Origin: an uncultured Oxalobacteraceae bacterium
GTDB lineage: Bacteria; Pseudomonadota; Gammaproteobacteria; Burkholderiales; Burkholderiaceae_D
Direction: 5' to 3'
Length of the DNA stretch: 64,000 nt
Assembly: GCA_903893945.1 (NCBI GenBank)
Contig: CAITOF010000054.1
Coordinates: 26,485 to 90,484, forward strand
Shown: positions 1 through 8,100 of the stretch, piece by piece
How positions within the stretch are numbered: the stretch's first letter is position 1
How the letters are laid out: every line of letters begins with the position of its first letter
Program-made: the position numbers and the translations under genes
Notes under the pieces: generated by a model
Database searches by the model: none
Seen by the model: only the letters and a program-made list of their open reading frames with translations
What the model was told of the DNA's origin: nothing

Positions 1-1104
1 GTTTATTCCAGCAAGGTCGACCTGAATCACAGCGATGATGCCTACTTTTCCACGCTGAACAGCGAACCGATACGTGTGGTGTCGTATTTCTACCGGATTC
101 CGAATTCCGAAGCTGATTTTGTCGTCACGACTGTCGCCAAAACGCTGGGCGCTTATCATGCGCTGACCAACAGCCTGTTCTGGAATACCATCAAGATCCA
201 TTTTCTGATGTTAATTGTGCTGATGACCTCCCTGTCACTGGCACTGAAATGGACCATGAAGCCGATTAACCGGTTAGCCGATGAATTGAAAAATCGTTCT
301 TCCCGGGATTTGCGTCCGCTGACGCTGGCTGATGCGCCGGATGAACTGGCACCGGTGATTCAGTCGATTAACGATTACGTGTCAAGGCTGAAAAAAAACA
401 CGCAATCGTATGAAGAATTTTTGCAGAATGCGGCGCATCACCTGCGCACCTCCTACGCCATCATCAATGCTGAAATCGAAATCGCGATGCGTAGTGCGCA
501 CCAGAATCAGCACAGTAATCTGTCCATAGCCAACTTAAAACGCCAGGTTGCAGCAGGCGTGAAAATTGTCAACGATCTGTTAATGCTGGCCAGCATGGAA
601 AAGGCGAACGACAGTGGAATTTTTATCAATGGGAAAAAGGAGCGTGTCAACCTTGCAGAAGTCATTGTGACGATACTTGAAAAATTTGCGCCGGTGGCAT
701 TTCAGAAGGATATTTCCTTGAACGTGATCACGCTCGATACTACACTGGAGATCGTGGAAACACCGCGCCTGATCGAAGAACTGATATCCAATCTGATTGA
801 CAACGCCATCCAGCACATTCCCAACGGGCGGGAAATTTTCGTGGCATTGAATACGGCCGTTGACGGAATCGTTTTGCAGATCAGTGATAACGGTCACGGG
901 ATTCCGGACGAGGAGCTGGACAATGTCTTCCAGCGGTTTTACCGCCTTGACAGCACGCGCACCGCCAGTTCCGGGCTGGGTCTGTCGATAGTCCGGGAAA
1001 TTTGCGAATTTATTGGCGCCACTGTTTCTCTGTCGCGTCGCCCGTCGGGTGAAGGTCTGTTGGTAGAAATAGTATTTAAAAATATTTCCATTAAAGCAAT
1101 GTAA
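1..1104 (+). CDS. TctE-like two-component sensor histidine kinase, 5' end cut by window
   Basis: The frame is open to base 1, so the N-terminus lies outside the window. The visible part has the end of a periplasmic sensor region, one membrane helix (about bases 180-250), a HAMP-like linker, a dimerisation box with the phospho-accepting His in AAHHLRT, an N-box (NLIDNAIQH), and G-boxes DNGHGIP and GLGLS. This order matches TctE-type kinases, which control uptake of organic acids through a response regulator that should lie upstream. A porin gene begins 163 bases downstream, so the kinase may control it; that is inference from position. The DHp box reads HHLRTSYAI instead of the usual HxLRTPL, so the conserved Pro after RT is Ser. 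ATP-binding motifs look intact. Confidence 0.88.
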   Translation, partial: VYSSKVDLNHSDDAYFSTLNSEPIRVVSYFYRIPNSEADFVVTTVAKTLGAYHALTNSLFWNTIKIHFLMLIVLMTSLSLALKWTMKPINRLADELKNRSSRDLRPLTLADAPDELAPVIQSINDYVSRLKKNTQSYEEFLQNAAHHLRTSYAIINAEIEIAMRSAHQNQHSNLSIANLKRQVAAGVKIVNDLLMLASMEKANDSGIFINGKKERVNLAEVIVTILEKFAPVAFQKDISLNVITLDTTLEIVETPRLIEELISNLIDNAIQHIPNGREIFVALNTAVDGIVLQISDNGHGIPDEELDNVFQRFYRLDSTRTASSGLGLSIVREICEFIGATVSLSRRPSGEGLLVEIVFKNISIKAM

Positions 1105-1267
1105 TTTCCTGTTTTTGCCGTTGTGCTGGTGTTAATGTAAATAGTTGATCCGAATTTGCAACACTGAAAGCGTTCAGAAAGTAAATTAATCATATAAAGC
1201 ACACATTCCTGATTCATTGATTTATTCAAAATGAGGAATTATTACAATAACTACGAGGAGACAGACC

Positions 1268-2980
1268 GTGAAATCACAGAATACCCTGCCACAACCGATA
1301 GCCTTCAGGCCCAGAAAATTGCTGCTGTCCAGCGCGGTTGCTGCCGCCTTCGCGCTGGCTCCGCTGGCCAACGCCCATGCGGATGACATGTCAGACATGA
1401 AGGCGCAGATTCAGCAGCAGAATCAGAAAATCCAGGAGTTGCAAAACATGCTGGAAAGCCTGAAAGCGGCACTGCAGAACAGAGCTGCCGGGTCCACAGC
1501 GGTGCCGGCAGCGTCAATGAGTCCGGCGGCAGCACCTGCTGTGCCGGGCGTGGCCGCAGCGATAGGCGCACCGGTGGCGTCGGTGCCGGATTCGTTGCGT
1601 TATGACCAGGATGGTACCGCTATTATCAATCAGTATCCGGATGGGCTGACCATTTTTGACAACAGCAAGACCCGGTTGAAAATTTACGGACTGGTGGAGC
1701 CGAGCCTGAGCCACGTCACGAGTCAGGTAGTGTCGCCGATTCCCTACGGCAAGGGCGCCAGTTCGAGCATACCTGCGGGCGGCACACCGACCGGCAGTTA
1801 TGCCACCACGTTCGGGTTCCAGACGTCCTGGTTCAGTGGTAACCGACTCGGTTTTGACATCGAACACGACCTGGGCAACCTGTGGGGCATGAGCAATCTG
1901 AAGGCGATCTCCAAACTGGAAACGGAATTTGAACTGCCGTCCGGTTCGTTTGATACGTCCAATACCCTGTTTAACCGCGACGCTTGGGCGGGTTTTTACA
2001 GCCCGGAACTGGGTAAACTGACCTTTGGACGCCAGAACACCCTGACGCGCGACTTCACCCAGACCTGGGGTGATCCTTACGGCACGGCCGAGGTTAACTT
2101 GCGTGAAGGTGGCTACACCAACGTCAACAACTTCAAGCAGATCATTTTCTATTCAGGCAGTGGCGATTCCACCCGCCTGGACAGTGCTATCGTCTGGAAG
2201 AAAAAGTACGGCGACAACTGGGTAGTCGGTCTGGCGCACTCATTCGGGTTTCAGGGTGCGGGTGGCAGTGGCGGTCTTGGGCCGGGCGAATTGTATGGCT
2301 CGATCACGCCGGGCTATACAGGTGGTGGCCAGGGCGGTCCGGTTCCCGGCGATCCTAAAAATGGCGCGACCAATGAGGCCTCGGTGGCTTACAACGGTCT
2401 GGAAATAGGGGGCGGGGCCAAGCTCAACATCAACTATTCTTATAACACGGTTAATGTCGACGACCTGGACCAGACCGCTAATCTGATTGGTGGCAATATT
2501 GTTTTCAATGACATGTTCCGGCTTAATGGGGGTTACATACACTATACGGCGCAGCAGGGCGTGAACAATATCGCCGGTGACCGGACCGATGAAGCGAAAA
2601 CCCTGTCGGGCAGCCTGAAGTTTGGCAAGACGTCCTATTCACTGGGCTGGGCTGACACCTCGGTCAAGAATGCCGGATTTATTGGTGGAGGCACGGGTGG
2701 CATCAATATGCTGCCGTTCATTTCCACTGCCCCCAACCTGAGCATGTTAAATGCGATTCCGACCAATCTGGCATCGGGTACCAAGAAGTCGCTGTTTGGT
2801 TCAGTGGTTTATCACTGGGATACGCAGACCGACTTCTACCTGGCGGCGGACTACGTGAAAATTACCGGCGGCATATCCATGCCGGACGCAGCCAACAACG
2901 GCACCAATCTGTCGGGCAATCCGGCGCTGGGTATCAATAATGAAACCGAAATTGCGACCGGTGTACGTCTGAAGTTTTAA
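1268..2980 (+). CDS. outer-membrane porin with N-terminal coiled coil
   Basis: The product is 570 residues. A signal peptide ends near ANAHA (about residue 38). It is followed by a charged coiled coil (DMSDMKAQIQQQNQKIQELQNML is its core), an Ala/Pro-rich linker, and a beta-barrel with alternating aromatic and polar stretches ending in Phe, as outer-membrane barrels do. Glycine-rich loops near residues 330-370 are probably extracellular. The start is GTG at 1268, supported by GAGGAG at 1256-1261. The barrel resembles Gram-negative general porins (Porin_4 type). The N-terminal coiled coil may trimerise or contact peptidoglycan, which is inference. A strong terminator follows. The substrate cannot be read from sequence. 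Confidence 0.85.
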   Translation: MKSQNTLPQPIAFRPRKLLLSSAVAAAFALAPLANAHADDMSDMKAQIQQQNQKIQELQNMLESLKAALQNRAAGSTAVPAASMSPAAAPAVPGVAAAIGAPVASVPDSLRYDQDGTAIINQYPDGLTIFDNSKTRLKIYGLVEPSLSHVTSQVVSPIPYGKGASSSIPAGGTPTGSYATTFGFQTSWFSGNRLGFDIEHDLGNLWGMSNLKAISKLETEFELPSGSFDTSNTLFNRDAWAGFYSPELGKLTFGRQNTLTRDFTQTWGDPYGTAEVNLREGGYTNVNNFKQIIFYSGSGDSTRLDSAIVWKKKYGDNWVVGLAHSFGFQGAGGSGGLGPGELYGSITPGYTGGGQGGPVPGDPKNGATNEASVAYNGLEIGGGAKLNINYSYNTVNVDDLDQTANLIGGNIVFNDMFRLNGGYIHYTAQQGVNNIAGDRTDEAKTLSGSLKFGKTSYSLGWADTSVKNAGFIGGGTGGINMLPFISTAPNLSMLNAIPTNLASGTKKSLFGSVVYHWDTQTDFYLAADYVKITGGISMPDAANNGTNLSGNPALGINNETEIATGVRLKF

Positions 2981-3008
2981 ACACTCGCCGGTTAATCTCC
3001 GTTTCATG

Positions 3009-3039
3009 AATACCACCCGAGCCGGGTGGTATTTTTTTT
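3009..3039 (+). terminator. Rho-independent terminator of the porin gene
   Basis: The hairpin ATACCACCC-gagcc-GGGTGGTAT is followed directly by a run of T residues, 30 bases after the porin stop codon. Confidence 0.93.
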
Positions 3040-3196
3040 GGGAGAACTGGTTCCCCGCCTTGCCGGGTCCGAATTGAAACCGGCCCGGTCGTGTACCGCG
3101 CAGGGTTCTGCCGGTTAAAATGAAGTGACAACGGGCTGCGACAACGTCTGATTTTTGTCAATAAAGTCGGTCTTTGTCACCCCGGGTCTGCTTCCA

Positions 3197-3222
3197 TTAA
3201 TTGATAATGTGTTATTCTTTTT
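3197..3222 (+). promoter_or_regulatory. extended -10 promoter-like element, copy 1
   Basis: TGTTATTCT (3210-3218) fits an extended -10 (TGn plus TATTCT). A stretch of about 26 bases here is nearly identical to one at 7876-7901, ahead of the Cache-GGDEF-EAL gene. It lies about 50 bases upstream of the DUF294-protein start. No convincing -35 is seen. Confidence 0.45.
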
Positions 3223-3269
3223 GTCAGTGTTTCTCTGGAACGGACGACTATTCTTAAAAAAGTGAGTGT

Positions 3270-5081
3270 ATGGATCGTTTTGATTTCGGCTTTTCGCCGT
3301 ATGAAATTCTCACCAGCGCGGAACGCTCGGTACTGCAGTCGTCCGTCGATATGGTGTTTTACGATGACGAAGCGGTGATCATTGAGGCGGGGCAGTCGAT
3401 CCAGTTTCTGTACGTGGTCATCAAGGGACTGGTGCGCGAGGTCAGTCTAAGTAATGAAGTCGTTGGGGTCTACCGTGCCCGTGACACGTTCGAAGCGCGC
3501 GCCCTGATTGAAGGAAGCAGTCCGAACCGGTTTGTGGTTGAGGAACAGGCGCTGCTGTTTGCCATCCCCAAAGACACCGTGAAAGAACTGGTCTCGGCCA
3601 ACCCCCAGTTCGGCGCCTATTTCTATACCAGTGTCGCTGATAAATTATCGAATATGGCGCTGACCCGTCGAGTTCAGGAAGTGGAAAGCATGATCACCGC
3701 CAAAGTGCGGGATGCGTTTCGACATAAAGCGATCTGGCTCGATGGCGCCGAGTCGATACTGCACGCGGCCAAGACCATGAAGCAGAACAAGATCAAATCA
3801 ATCCTGGTGCAGCATCAGAACCGGGTCGGACTGATGACTGAATCGGCGATGCGCGATATCGTCATTGCCGGCGTGTCGTCGGACGATCCCATCCATGCCT
3901 GGACGCAGTTCGACCTGATTTCCTGTGACCTGGATGATTACGTCTTTAACGCGCTGCTGCGCATGACCAAATTCAAGATTCAGCGTGTCATCGTGACTGA
4001 ACAGGGTAAGCCGATAGGTGCTCTGGAGCAGATTGACATTCTGGCGTATTTTTCCAATCACACGCACCTGATCGCACAGCGACTGGAACGTGCAACCAGC
4101 ATCGACGAACTGGTTGATATTGCCGAACAGATGACCCGATCGATCAGAATATTGCGGGGCAATGGCATGCGCGCCCAGCAACTGGCCAAACTGACCGAAG
4201 TCCTGAATACCAGCCTGTTTGAGAAAGCCTGGTCCATCATCGCGCCGCAGGAACTGATTGAAAAAAGCTGTTTGCTGGTGATGGGTTCCGAAGGGCGCGG
4301 CGAACAGATCCTTAAAACCGATCAGGACAATGCGCTGATTATTCGCGATGGTGTTGATTTGGCGCTCGCCGAGCAGGCCTGCGTAGCGTTCTCGGACGCG
4401 CTCGCGCGACTGGGGTATCCACCCTGTAACGGAAAAATCATGGTGAATAATTCCGAGTGGCGCAAAACCATTGCGGACTTCAAACAGACCATTTACCAAT
4501 GGTGCCAGGCACCCGAGTCCGACTCAATGATGAAGCTGGCCATTTTTGTGGATGCCAAAGTGGTCGCCGGTGACGCTACAATATTGACCGAGGTAAACGA
4601 TTACCTGAACCACCTGCTTAACGATGATGCCGGCCGGTTTGGCCAGTTTGCCCGCGCCATCATGCTTTTTGATTCGGTGAATCAGGGATTTTTCTCGCAA
4701 CTGATCAAGCGCGAAACCACTTCGCACATGGATATCAAGAAGATGGGCGTTTTTCCGATCGTGCACGGCATCCGGTCGCTGAGCCTGCAGGCGCGCCTGA
4801 CGGAAACGAATACCTTTGACCGGTTGAGCCGCCTGGCCCACCTCGGTATTGTTGATCAGGGTCTGGCTCAGGATCTGGCCGAATCGTTAAGCCTGCTGAT
4901 GGATCTGCGCCTGGATGCCGGGTTGTCTGACCAGTTGATCCAGTCGTTTGGCAGCAACCATAACCAGATCGACATGCAGACCCTGACCACTCTGGAACGC
5001 GATCTGCTGAAAGTGGCCCTGCAGGTGGTCAAGCGCTTCAAACTGAAGATTCACCAACATTTTCATCTGGGGACTTTTTAA
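3270..5081 (+). CDS. cNMP-binding / CBS-pair / DUF294 nucleotidyltransferase-like protein
   Basis: The protein is 603 residues with four parts. These are an N-terminal cyclic-nucleotide-binding-like beta barrel (about 15-125), two CBS motifs (about 145-270), a DUF294 nucleotidyltransferase-like domain with GSEGRGEQILKTDQDNAL (about 340-360), and a DUF294 C-terminal helical region. The GS...DxD pattern is compatible with nucleotidyl transfer. Proteins of this architecture are common in proteobacteria beside a DnaQ-like exonuclease, as here: the stop and next start overlap (TAATG at 5079-5083), so the two are translationally coupled. The likely role is a nucleotide-sensing regulator, but the target is unknown. 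A 233-residue antisense frame inside this gene is a shadow. Confidence 0.87.
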   Translation: MDRFDFGFSPYEILTSAERSVLQSSVDMVFYDDEAVIIEAGQSIQFLYVVIKGLVREVSLSNEVVGVYRARDTFEARALIEGSSPNRFVVEEQALLFAIPKDTVKELVSANPQFGAYFYTSVADKLSNMALTRRVQEVESMITAKVRDAFRHKAIWLDGAESILHAAKTMKQNKIKSILVQHQNRVGLMTESAMRDIVIAGVSSDDPIHAWTQFDLISCDLDDYVFNALLRMTKFKIQRVIVTEQGKPIGALEQIDILAYFSNHTHLIAQRLERATSIDELVDIAEQMTRSIRILRGNGMRAQQLAKLTEVLNTSLFEKAWSIIAPQELIEKSCLLVMGSEGRGEQILKTDQDNALIIRDGVDLALAEQACVAFSDALARLGYPPCNGKIMVNNSEWRKTIADFKQTIYQWCQAPESDSMMKLAIFVDAKVVAGDATILTEVNDYLNHLLNDDAGRFGQFARAIMLFDSVNQGFFSQLIKRETTSHMDIKKMGVFPIVHGIRSLSLQARLTETNTFDRLSRLAHLGIVDQGLAQDLAESLSLLMDLRLDAGLSDQLIQSFGSNHNQIDMQTLTTLERDLLKVALQVVKRFKLKIHQHFHLGTF

Positions 5082-5686
5082 TGTTGACAGCCTTGCGTCG
5101 GGCATGGGCGCACCGTCAGCTCACCGACCCGTCCCGTGCTTTTCTGTTTGATGAGCCCGAGGGTGAACTGGTCAGTTTTGATTGCGAAACGACCAGCCTG
5201 AACGTCAGGGAGGCCGAGATTCTGTCCATAGGTGCGGTTAAAATCCGCAACCGTACCATCGTCACCAGTGAATCTTTTTATGTGATCGTCAAGCCCGAAG
5301 GCGTTATGGAAGCGGCTAATGTCAAGATTCACGGTCTGCGTCCCAAGGATGTTTCTGACGGGATTCCGGTCGCGGATGCGCTTTGCCAGTTGCTTGACTT
5401 CATAGGCGGACGGGCGCTGGTTGGGTATTATCTTGAATATGACATCAAGGTGGTCAATAAATTCTTGAAGCCGTTGATCGGCATCGGGTTGCCAAACCGG
5501 GCCATTGAAGTGTCGGGCATATACTATGACCAGGAAATAAAAAATAATCACGATGGTTATGTGGACCTGAGAATGGCCTCGATCATTGAAAAACTGCAAC
5601 TACCCGATCTGCCTCGTCATGATGCACTGAATGATGCTATTAATGTGGCGCTCATGTACCTGATGCTCAAGGCGCGTGAAAAATGA
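5081..5686 (+). CDS. DnaQ-like DEDD 3'-5' exonuclease
   Basis: This 201-residue protein belongs to the DNA polymerase III epsilon exonuclease superfamily. ExoI is FDCETTSL (Asp and Glu metal ligands), ExoII is around LVGYYLEYDIKVVNKF, and ExoIII is HDALNDAI (His and Asp of DEDDh). All key acidic residues are present. There is no polymerase-binding tail, so it is probably a stand-alone nuclease and not replicative DnaQ. It overlaps the preceding DUF294 gene by one base (TAATG), a known partnership. Its substrate in this pairing has not been established to my knowledge. Confidence 0.87.
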   Translation: MLTALRRAWAHRQLTDPSRAFLFDEPEGELVSFDCETTSLNVREAEILSIGAVKIRNRTIVTSESFYVIVKPEGVMEAANVKIHGLRPKDVSDGIPVADALCQLLDFIGGRALVGYYLEYDIKVVNKFLKPLIGIGLPNRAIEVSGIYYDQEIKNNHDGYVDLRMASIIEKLQLPDLPRHDALNDAINVALMYLMLKAREK

Positions 5687-5711
5687 AACCGGATGAACTG
5701 AAAGAACACCC

Positions 5712-6875
5712 ATGAGTACTGATTTTTCAACCCCGCGACTCACCTCGACATTACCCCGCGTCGGGACCACGATCTTCAGTGTCATGTCGGCACTCGCGGC
5801 AGAGCGGGGCGCGGTCAATCTGGGCCAGGGTTTTCCGGACTTTGACTGTGACCCGCGTCTGGTCGATGCAGTGACTGACGCGATGAAGCGCGGCTTGAAC
5901 CAGTATCCACCCATGCCGGGCGTGGTGGCATTACGCGAGGCTGTGGCCTTGAAAATCCGCACGCTGTACCGGCATGACTACCATCCGGCCAGCGAGATCA
6001 CCATCACGGCTGGCGCCACCCAGGCGATCATCACCGCGATTCTCGCCATTGTTCACGCGGGTGATGAAGTCATCGTGCTGGATCCCTGCTATGACAGTTA
6101 CGTTCCCAATATCGAGCTGGCCGGTGGCATTCCGGTGCGAGTACCCTTGACGCCGGGCTCGTTTCGACCCGACTTTGACAGAATTTCCGCAGCGCTGACC
6201 AGCAGAACCCGCGCCATTATCATCAACACCCCACATAACCCGACCGGAACGGTCTGGACCGATGCCGAGATGTTGCGACTCCAGGACCTGCTGGCGCACA
6301 CCGATGTGCTCGTCATCGCCGATGAAGTCTATGAACACACGGTGTTTGACGGCCGCGAGCACCAGAGCGTGGCCTCCTTCCCGGGTCTGGCAGCCCGATC
6401 GTTCGTCGTCTCGAGTTTTGGCAAAACCTACCATGTGACCGGCTGGAAAATCGGCTACGTGGCGGCGCCCACCGAACTTTCCGGTGAATTTCGCAAGGTG
6501 CACCAGTTTAACGTTTTTACCGTCAACACCCCCGTCCAGTATGGCATCGCTGCCTATATGACCGACCCGCAACCCTACCTGCAGTTGCCGGCCTTTTACC
6601 AGCGCAAGCGCAATCTGTTCCGGGAAGGCCTCAAGCACACCCGCCTGAAGCTGTTGCCCTGCGAGGGCACCTATTTCCAATGCGTGGACATCAGCGCTGT
6701 CACGGACCTCGGCGAGACCGAGTTCTGCAAATGGCTTACCACCGAGATCGGCGTAGCCGCGATTCCACTCTCGGCGTTCTACGCTGACGGTTTTGACCAG
6801 GGCGTGGTGCGGTTCTGTTTTGCCAAAAAGGAGTCCACGCTTAACGAGGCGCTGGACAGATTGACGCGGCTGTAA
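5712..6875 (+). CDS. ybdL: methionine aminotransferase-like PLP enzyme (class I/II)
   Basis: The protein is 387 residues of fold-type I. The N-terminal NLGQGFPDFD and NQYPPMPG motifs match the YbdL / kynurenine-oxoglutarate aminotransferase group. The PLP lysine lies in SSFGKTYHVTGWKIGY, and the aspartate that pairs with the pyridine nitrogen is in IADEVYEH. The C-terminal Arg that binds the substrate carboxylate is in VVRFCFAK. The expected reaction is transfer of the amino group of methionine or aromatic amino acids to a 2-oxo acid, in the cytoplasm. The gene starts 25 bases after the exonuclease gene and may share its transcript. Exact amino-acid preference is not readable. Confidence 0.88.
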   Translation: MSTDFSTPRLTSTLPRVGTTIFSVMSALAAERGAVNLGQGFPDFDCDPRLVDAVTDAMKRGLNQYPPMPGVVALREAVALKIRTLYRHDYHPASEITITAGATQAIITAILAIVHAGDEVIVLDPCYDSYVPNIELAGGIPVRVPLTPGSFRPDFDRISAALTSRTRAIIINTPHNPTGTVWTDAEMLRLQDLLAHTDVLVIADEVYEHTVFDGREHQSVASFPGLAARSFVVSSFGKTYHVTGWKIGYVAAPTELSGEFRKVHQFNVFTVNTPVQYGIAAYMTDPQPYLQLPAFYQRKRNLFREGLKHTRLKLLPCEGTYFQCVDISAVTDLGETEFCKWLTTEIGVAAIPLSAFYADGFDQGVVRFCFAKKESTLNEALDRLTRL

Positions 6876-7035
6876 CAGGCATGACAGGCATGCTGTACCC
6901 TATTTGCGGCAGTATTGACAGGACCATGTTGACCGGAATGATTGAGAACTGGAAAATCTGCTGCCGGTCTGGTGCGCCGCACCAGAAATAGCCGTCGGAC
7001 GGCAGACGGCACAATCCGGTCAGTCGCAATTAGTC

Positions 7036-7508
7036 GTCATCCTCCGCGAAGGCGGGGGATCCAGTGGCACGCGAGTGCCTTCATCGCAAGAAAGTTAAAC
7101 CAGTTTATTGATACAGACAAGATGAAACAACCCGCTGTATACCTGCTTGCAAGCGAAAGAAATGGAACACTTTACGTCGGTGTTACGTCGAATCTCATTC
7201 AGCGTATTTGGCAACATCGTGAGGGTGTTGTTGGTGGATTCACAAGCGAATATTCAGTTAAGACGCTAGTCTGGTATGAACTCCACGTAACGATGGAATC
7301 TGCTATCCGACGTGAAAAGGCTTTAAAAAAATGGAACAGAGGATGGAAATTAAAATTGGTTGAGGAAAGAAATCCCGAGTGGATTGATTTGTGGCCTGAA
7401 ATTAATGGCGAGGTGGAATTTTTGAAGCCGTTATCTCCGTGACTGATGGAAGGAAATTACTGTTGAAGGCACTCGCGTGCCACTGGATTACCGCCTTCGC
7501 GGTAATGA
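7036..7508. mobile_element. inverted-repeat mini-element carrying a GIY-YIG gene
   Basis: The left end (7036-7083) and right end (7463-7508) are inverted copies of one sequence: about 46-48 bases, with mismatches only around the internal hairpin. Each end itself contains a dyad (CCGCGAAGGCGG) and the string CCAGTGGCACGCGAGTGCCTTCA. The only gene inside is the GIY-YIG nuclease. Repeats of this 'CCGCGAAGGCGGG...CCAGTGG' type are widespread in proteobacteria and often sit near small GIY-YIG genes. A mobile or domesticated nuclease unit is the simplest reading, but movement is not shown by this window. Confidence 0.7.
7122..7442 (+). CDS. small GIY-YIG endonuclease (UPF0213-like)
   Basis: This 106-residue protein is a single GIY-YIG domain. 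The first strand is VYLLA (GIY position), the second is LYVGVTS (YIG position), then R28 in IQRIWQH and the metal-binding Glu in SAIRREKALKKW. The composition is AT-richer than the flanking chromosome. Start ATG 7122 is chosen because upstream codons fall inside the left inverted repeat. The gene is fully contained between the repeats at 7036-7083 and 7463-7508, which suggests it travels with them. Family members are single-cut DNA nucleases; a role in moving or copying the flanking repeats is inference. Confidence 0.87.
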   Translation: MKQPAVYLLASERNGTLYVGVTSNLIQRIWQHREGVVGGFTSEYSVKTLVWYELHVTMESAIRREKALKKWNRGWKLKLVEERNPEWIDLWPEINGEVEFLKPLSP

Positions 7509-7875
7509 CGGGGACGTCGAGTCGATGCGACGAGTTGAGTAAATTTGAATGGCCGCAATGCAGAACGTCGACCGGCAACAATGGGCACAATCCGGTCCGT
7601 GTGAGCCAGACCGTTTTACGGTTTCACGCGGCAATTTGTGCAATGCGGAAAATGTCGATTTATCCATTTCCGACCATTTGGATAAGCCGGATAACCCGAT
7701 CTGTGTTGAGGGTTGCAACACGCCAGCAAAAATTTTTCCGTTTCGTGCCTGGGACTGGTCAATCACGACATACAGGTACCGTTTATGTTTTATGGATGAA
7801 ACACGGGATCTGGCTGGCGCAATTCAGCTTTTTGACACCAAAATCAGTATTTTGCGAGCTTGACTTGTCGCAGTA
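7509..7875. other. non-coding stretch after the GIY-YIG element
   Basis: No reading frame here has convincing codon structure or a ribosome-binding site. The frames across 7439-7876 run through the inverted repeat and look accidental. It holds the right-hand direct repeat (7584-7597) and otherwise nothing I recognise. Confidence 0.5.
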
Positions 7876-7901
7876 AATTAATACTGTGCTATTCTTTTTG
7901 T
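7876..7901 (+). promoter_or_regulatory. extended -10 promoter-like element, copy 2
   Basis: TGCTATTCT (7887-7895) fits an extended -10. The surrounding 26 bases match the element at 3197-3222 at about 23 positions. It would start a leader of about 200 bases before the Cache-GGDEF-EAL gene. Confidence 0.45.
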
Positions 7902-8100
7902 GAAGCAAGGTTACTATCCGGTTAGCCCGTGAAATCCGGTCCGCAAAATCAGCGTGACAGGACATTTCTCAGGGGCGGCGCGGGTGCAACCCAATCTGCG
8001 CCCGAAGGGGTGCTCGGAGGGTAGACGATGCTATTTGAATGTGACCCGCGGGACCTGCAAATCGCAGCCTGGCAGGTGGGCTGATTAGGGCAGGCTGGCG
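7902..8100 (+). other. GC-rich structured leader of the GGDEF-EAL gene
   Basis: About 200 bases separate the promoter-like element from the start codon. The stretch contains several possible stems, for example GGGT-gca-ACCC at 7983-7993 nested in GGCGC...GCGCC, and repeated CAGSCTGG/CAGGCTGG strings near 8066-8097. I compared it by eye with c-di-GMP (GEMM), TPP and cobalamin riboswitch hallmarks and found no match. It may be a regulatory leader of unknown type. Confidence 0.3.

Larger units (their letters stand above)
7008..7597. repeat. 14-bp direct repeats enclosing the GIY-YIG element
   Basis: GGCACAATCCGGTC occurs at 7008-7021 and again at 7584-7597, in the same orientation, outside the inverted repeats of the GIY-YIG element. 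Similar CCGGT-containing strings occur nearby (around 7935), so the repeats may reflect older local duplication instead of a target-site duplication. Confidence 0.6.

Noticed and set aside
3798..4499. 233-residue antisense open frame
   Set aside because: It lies opposite the DUF294 gene, has no ribosome-binding site or family resemblance, and mirrors codon bias of the sense gene.
7439..7876. 145- and 104-residue frames after the GIY-YIG gene
   Set aside because: They run through the inverted repeat, lack ribosome-binding sites and have irregular composition.
7902..8100. Known c-di-GMP riboswitch
   Set aside because: No GEMM tetraloop/receptor strings could be found.
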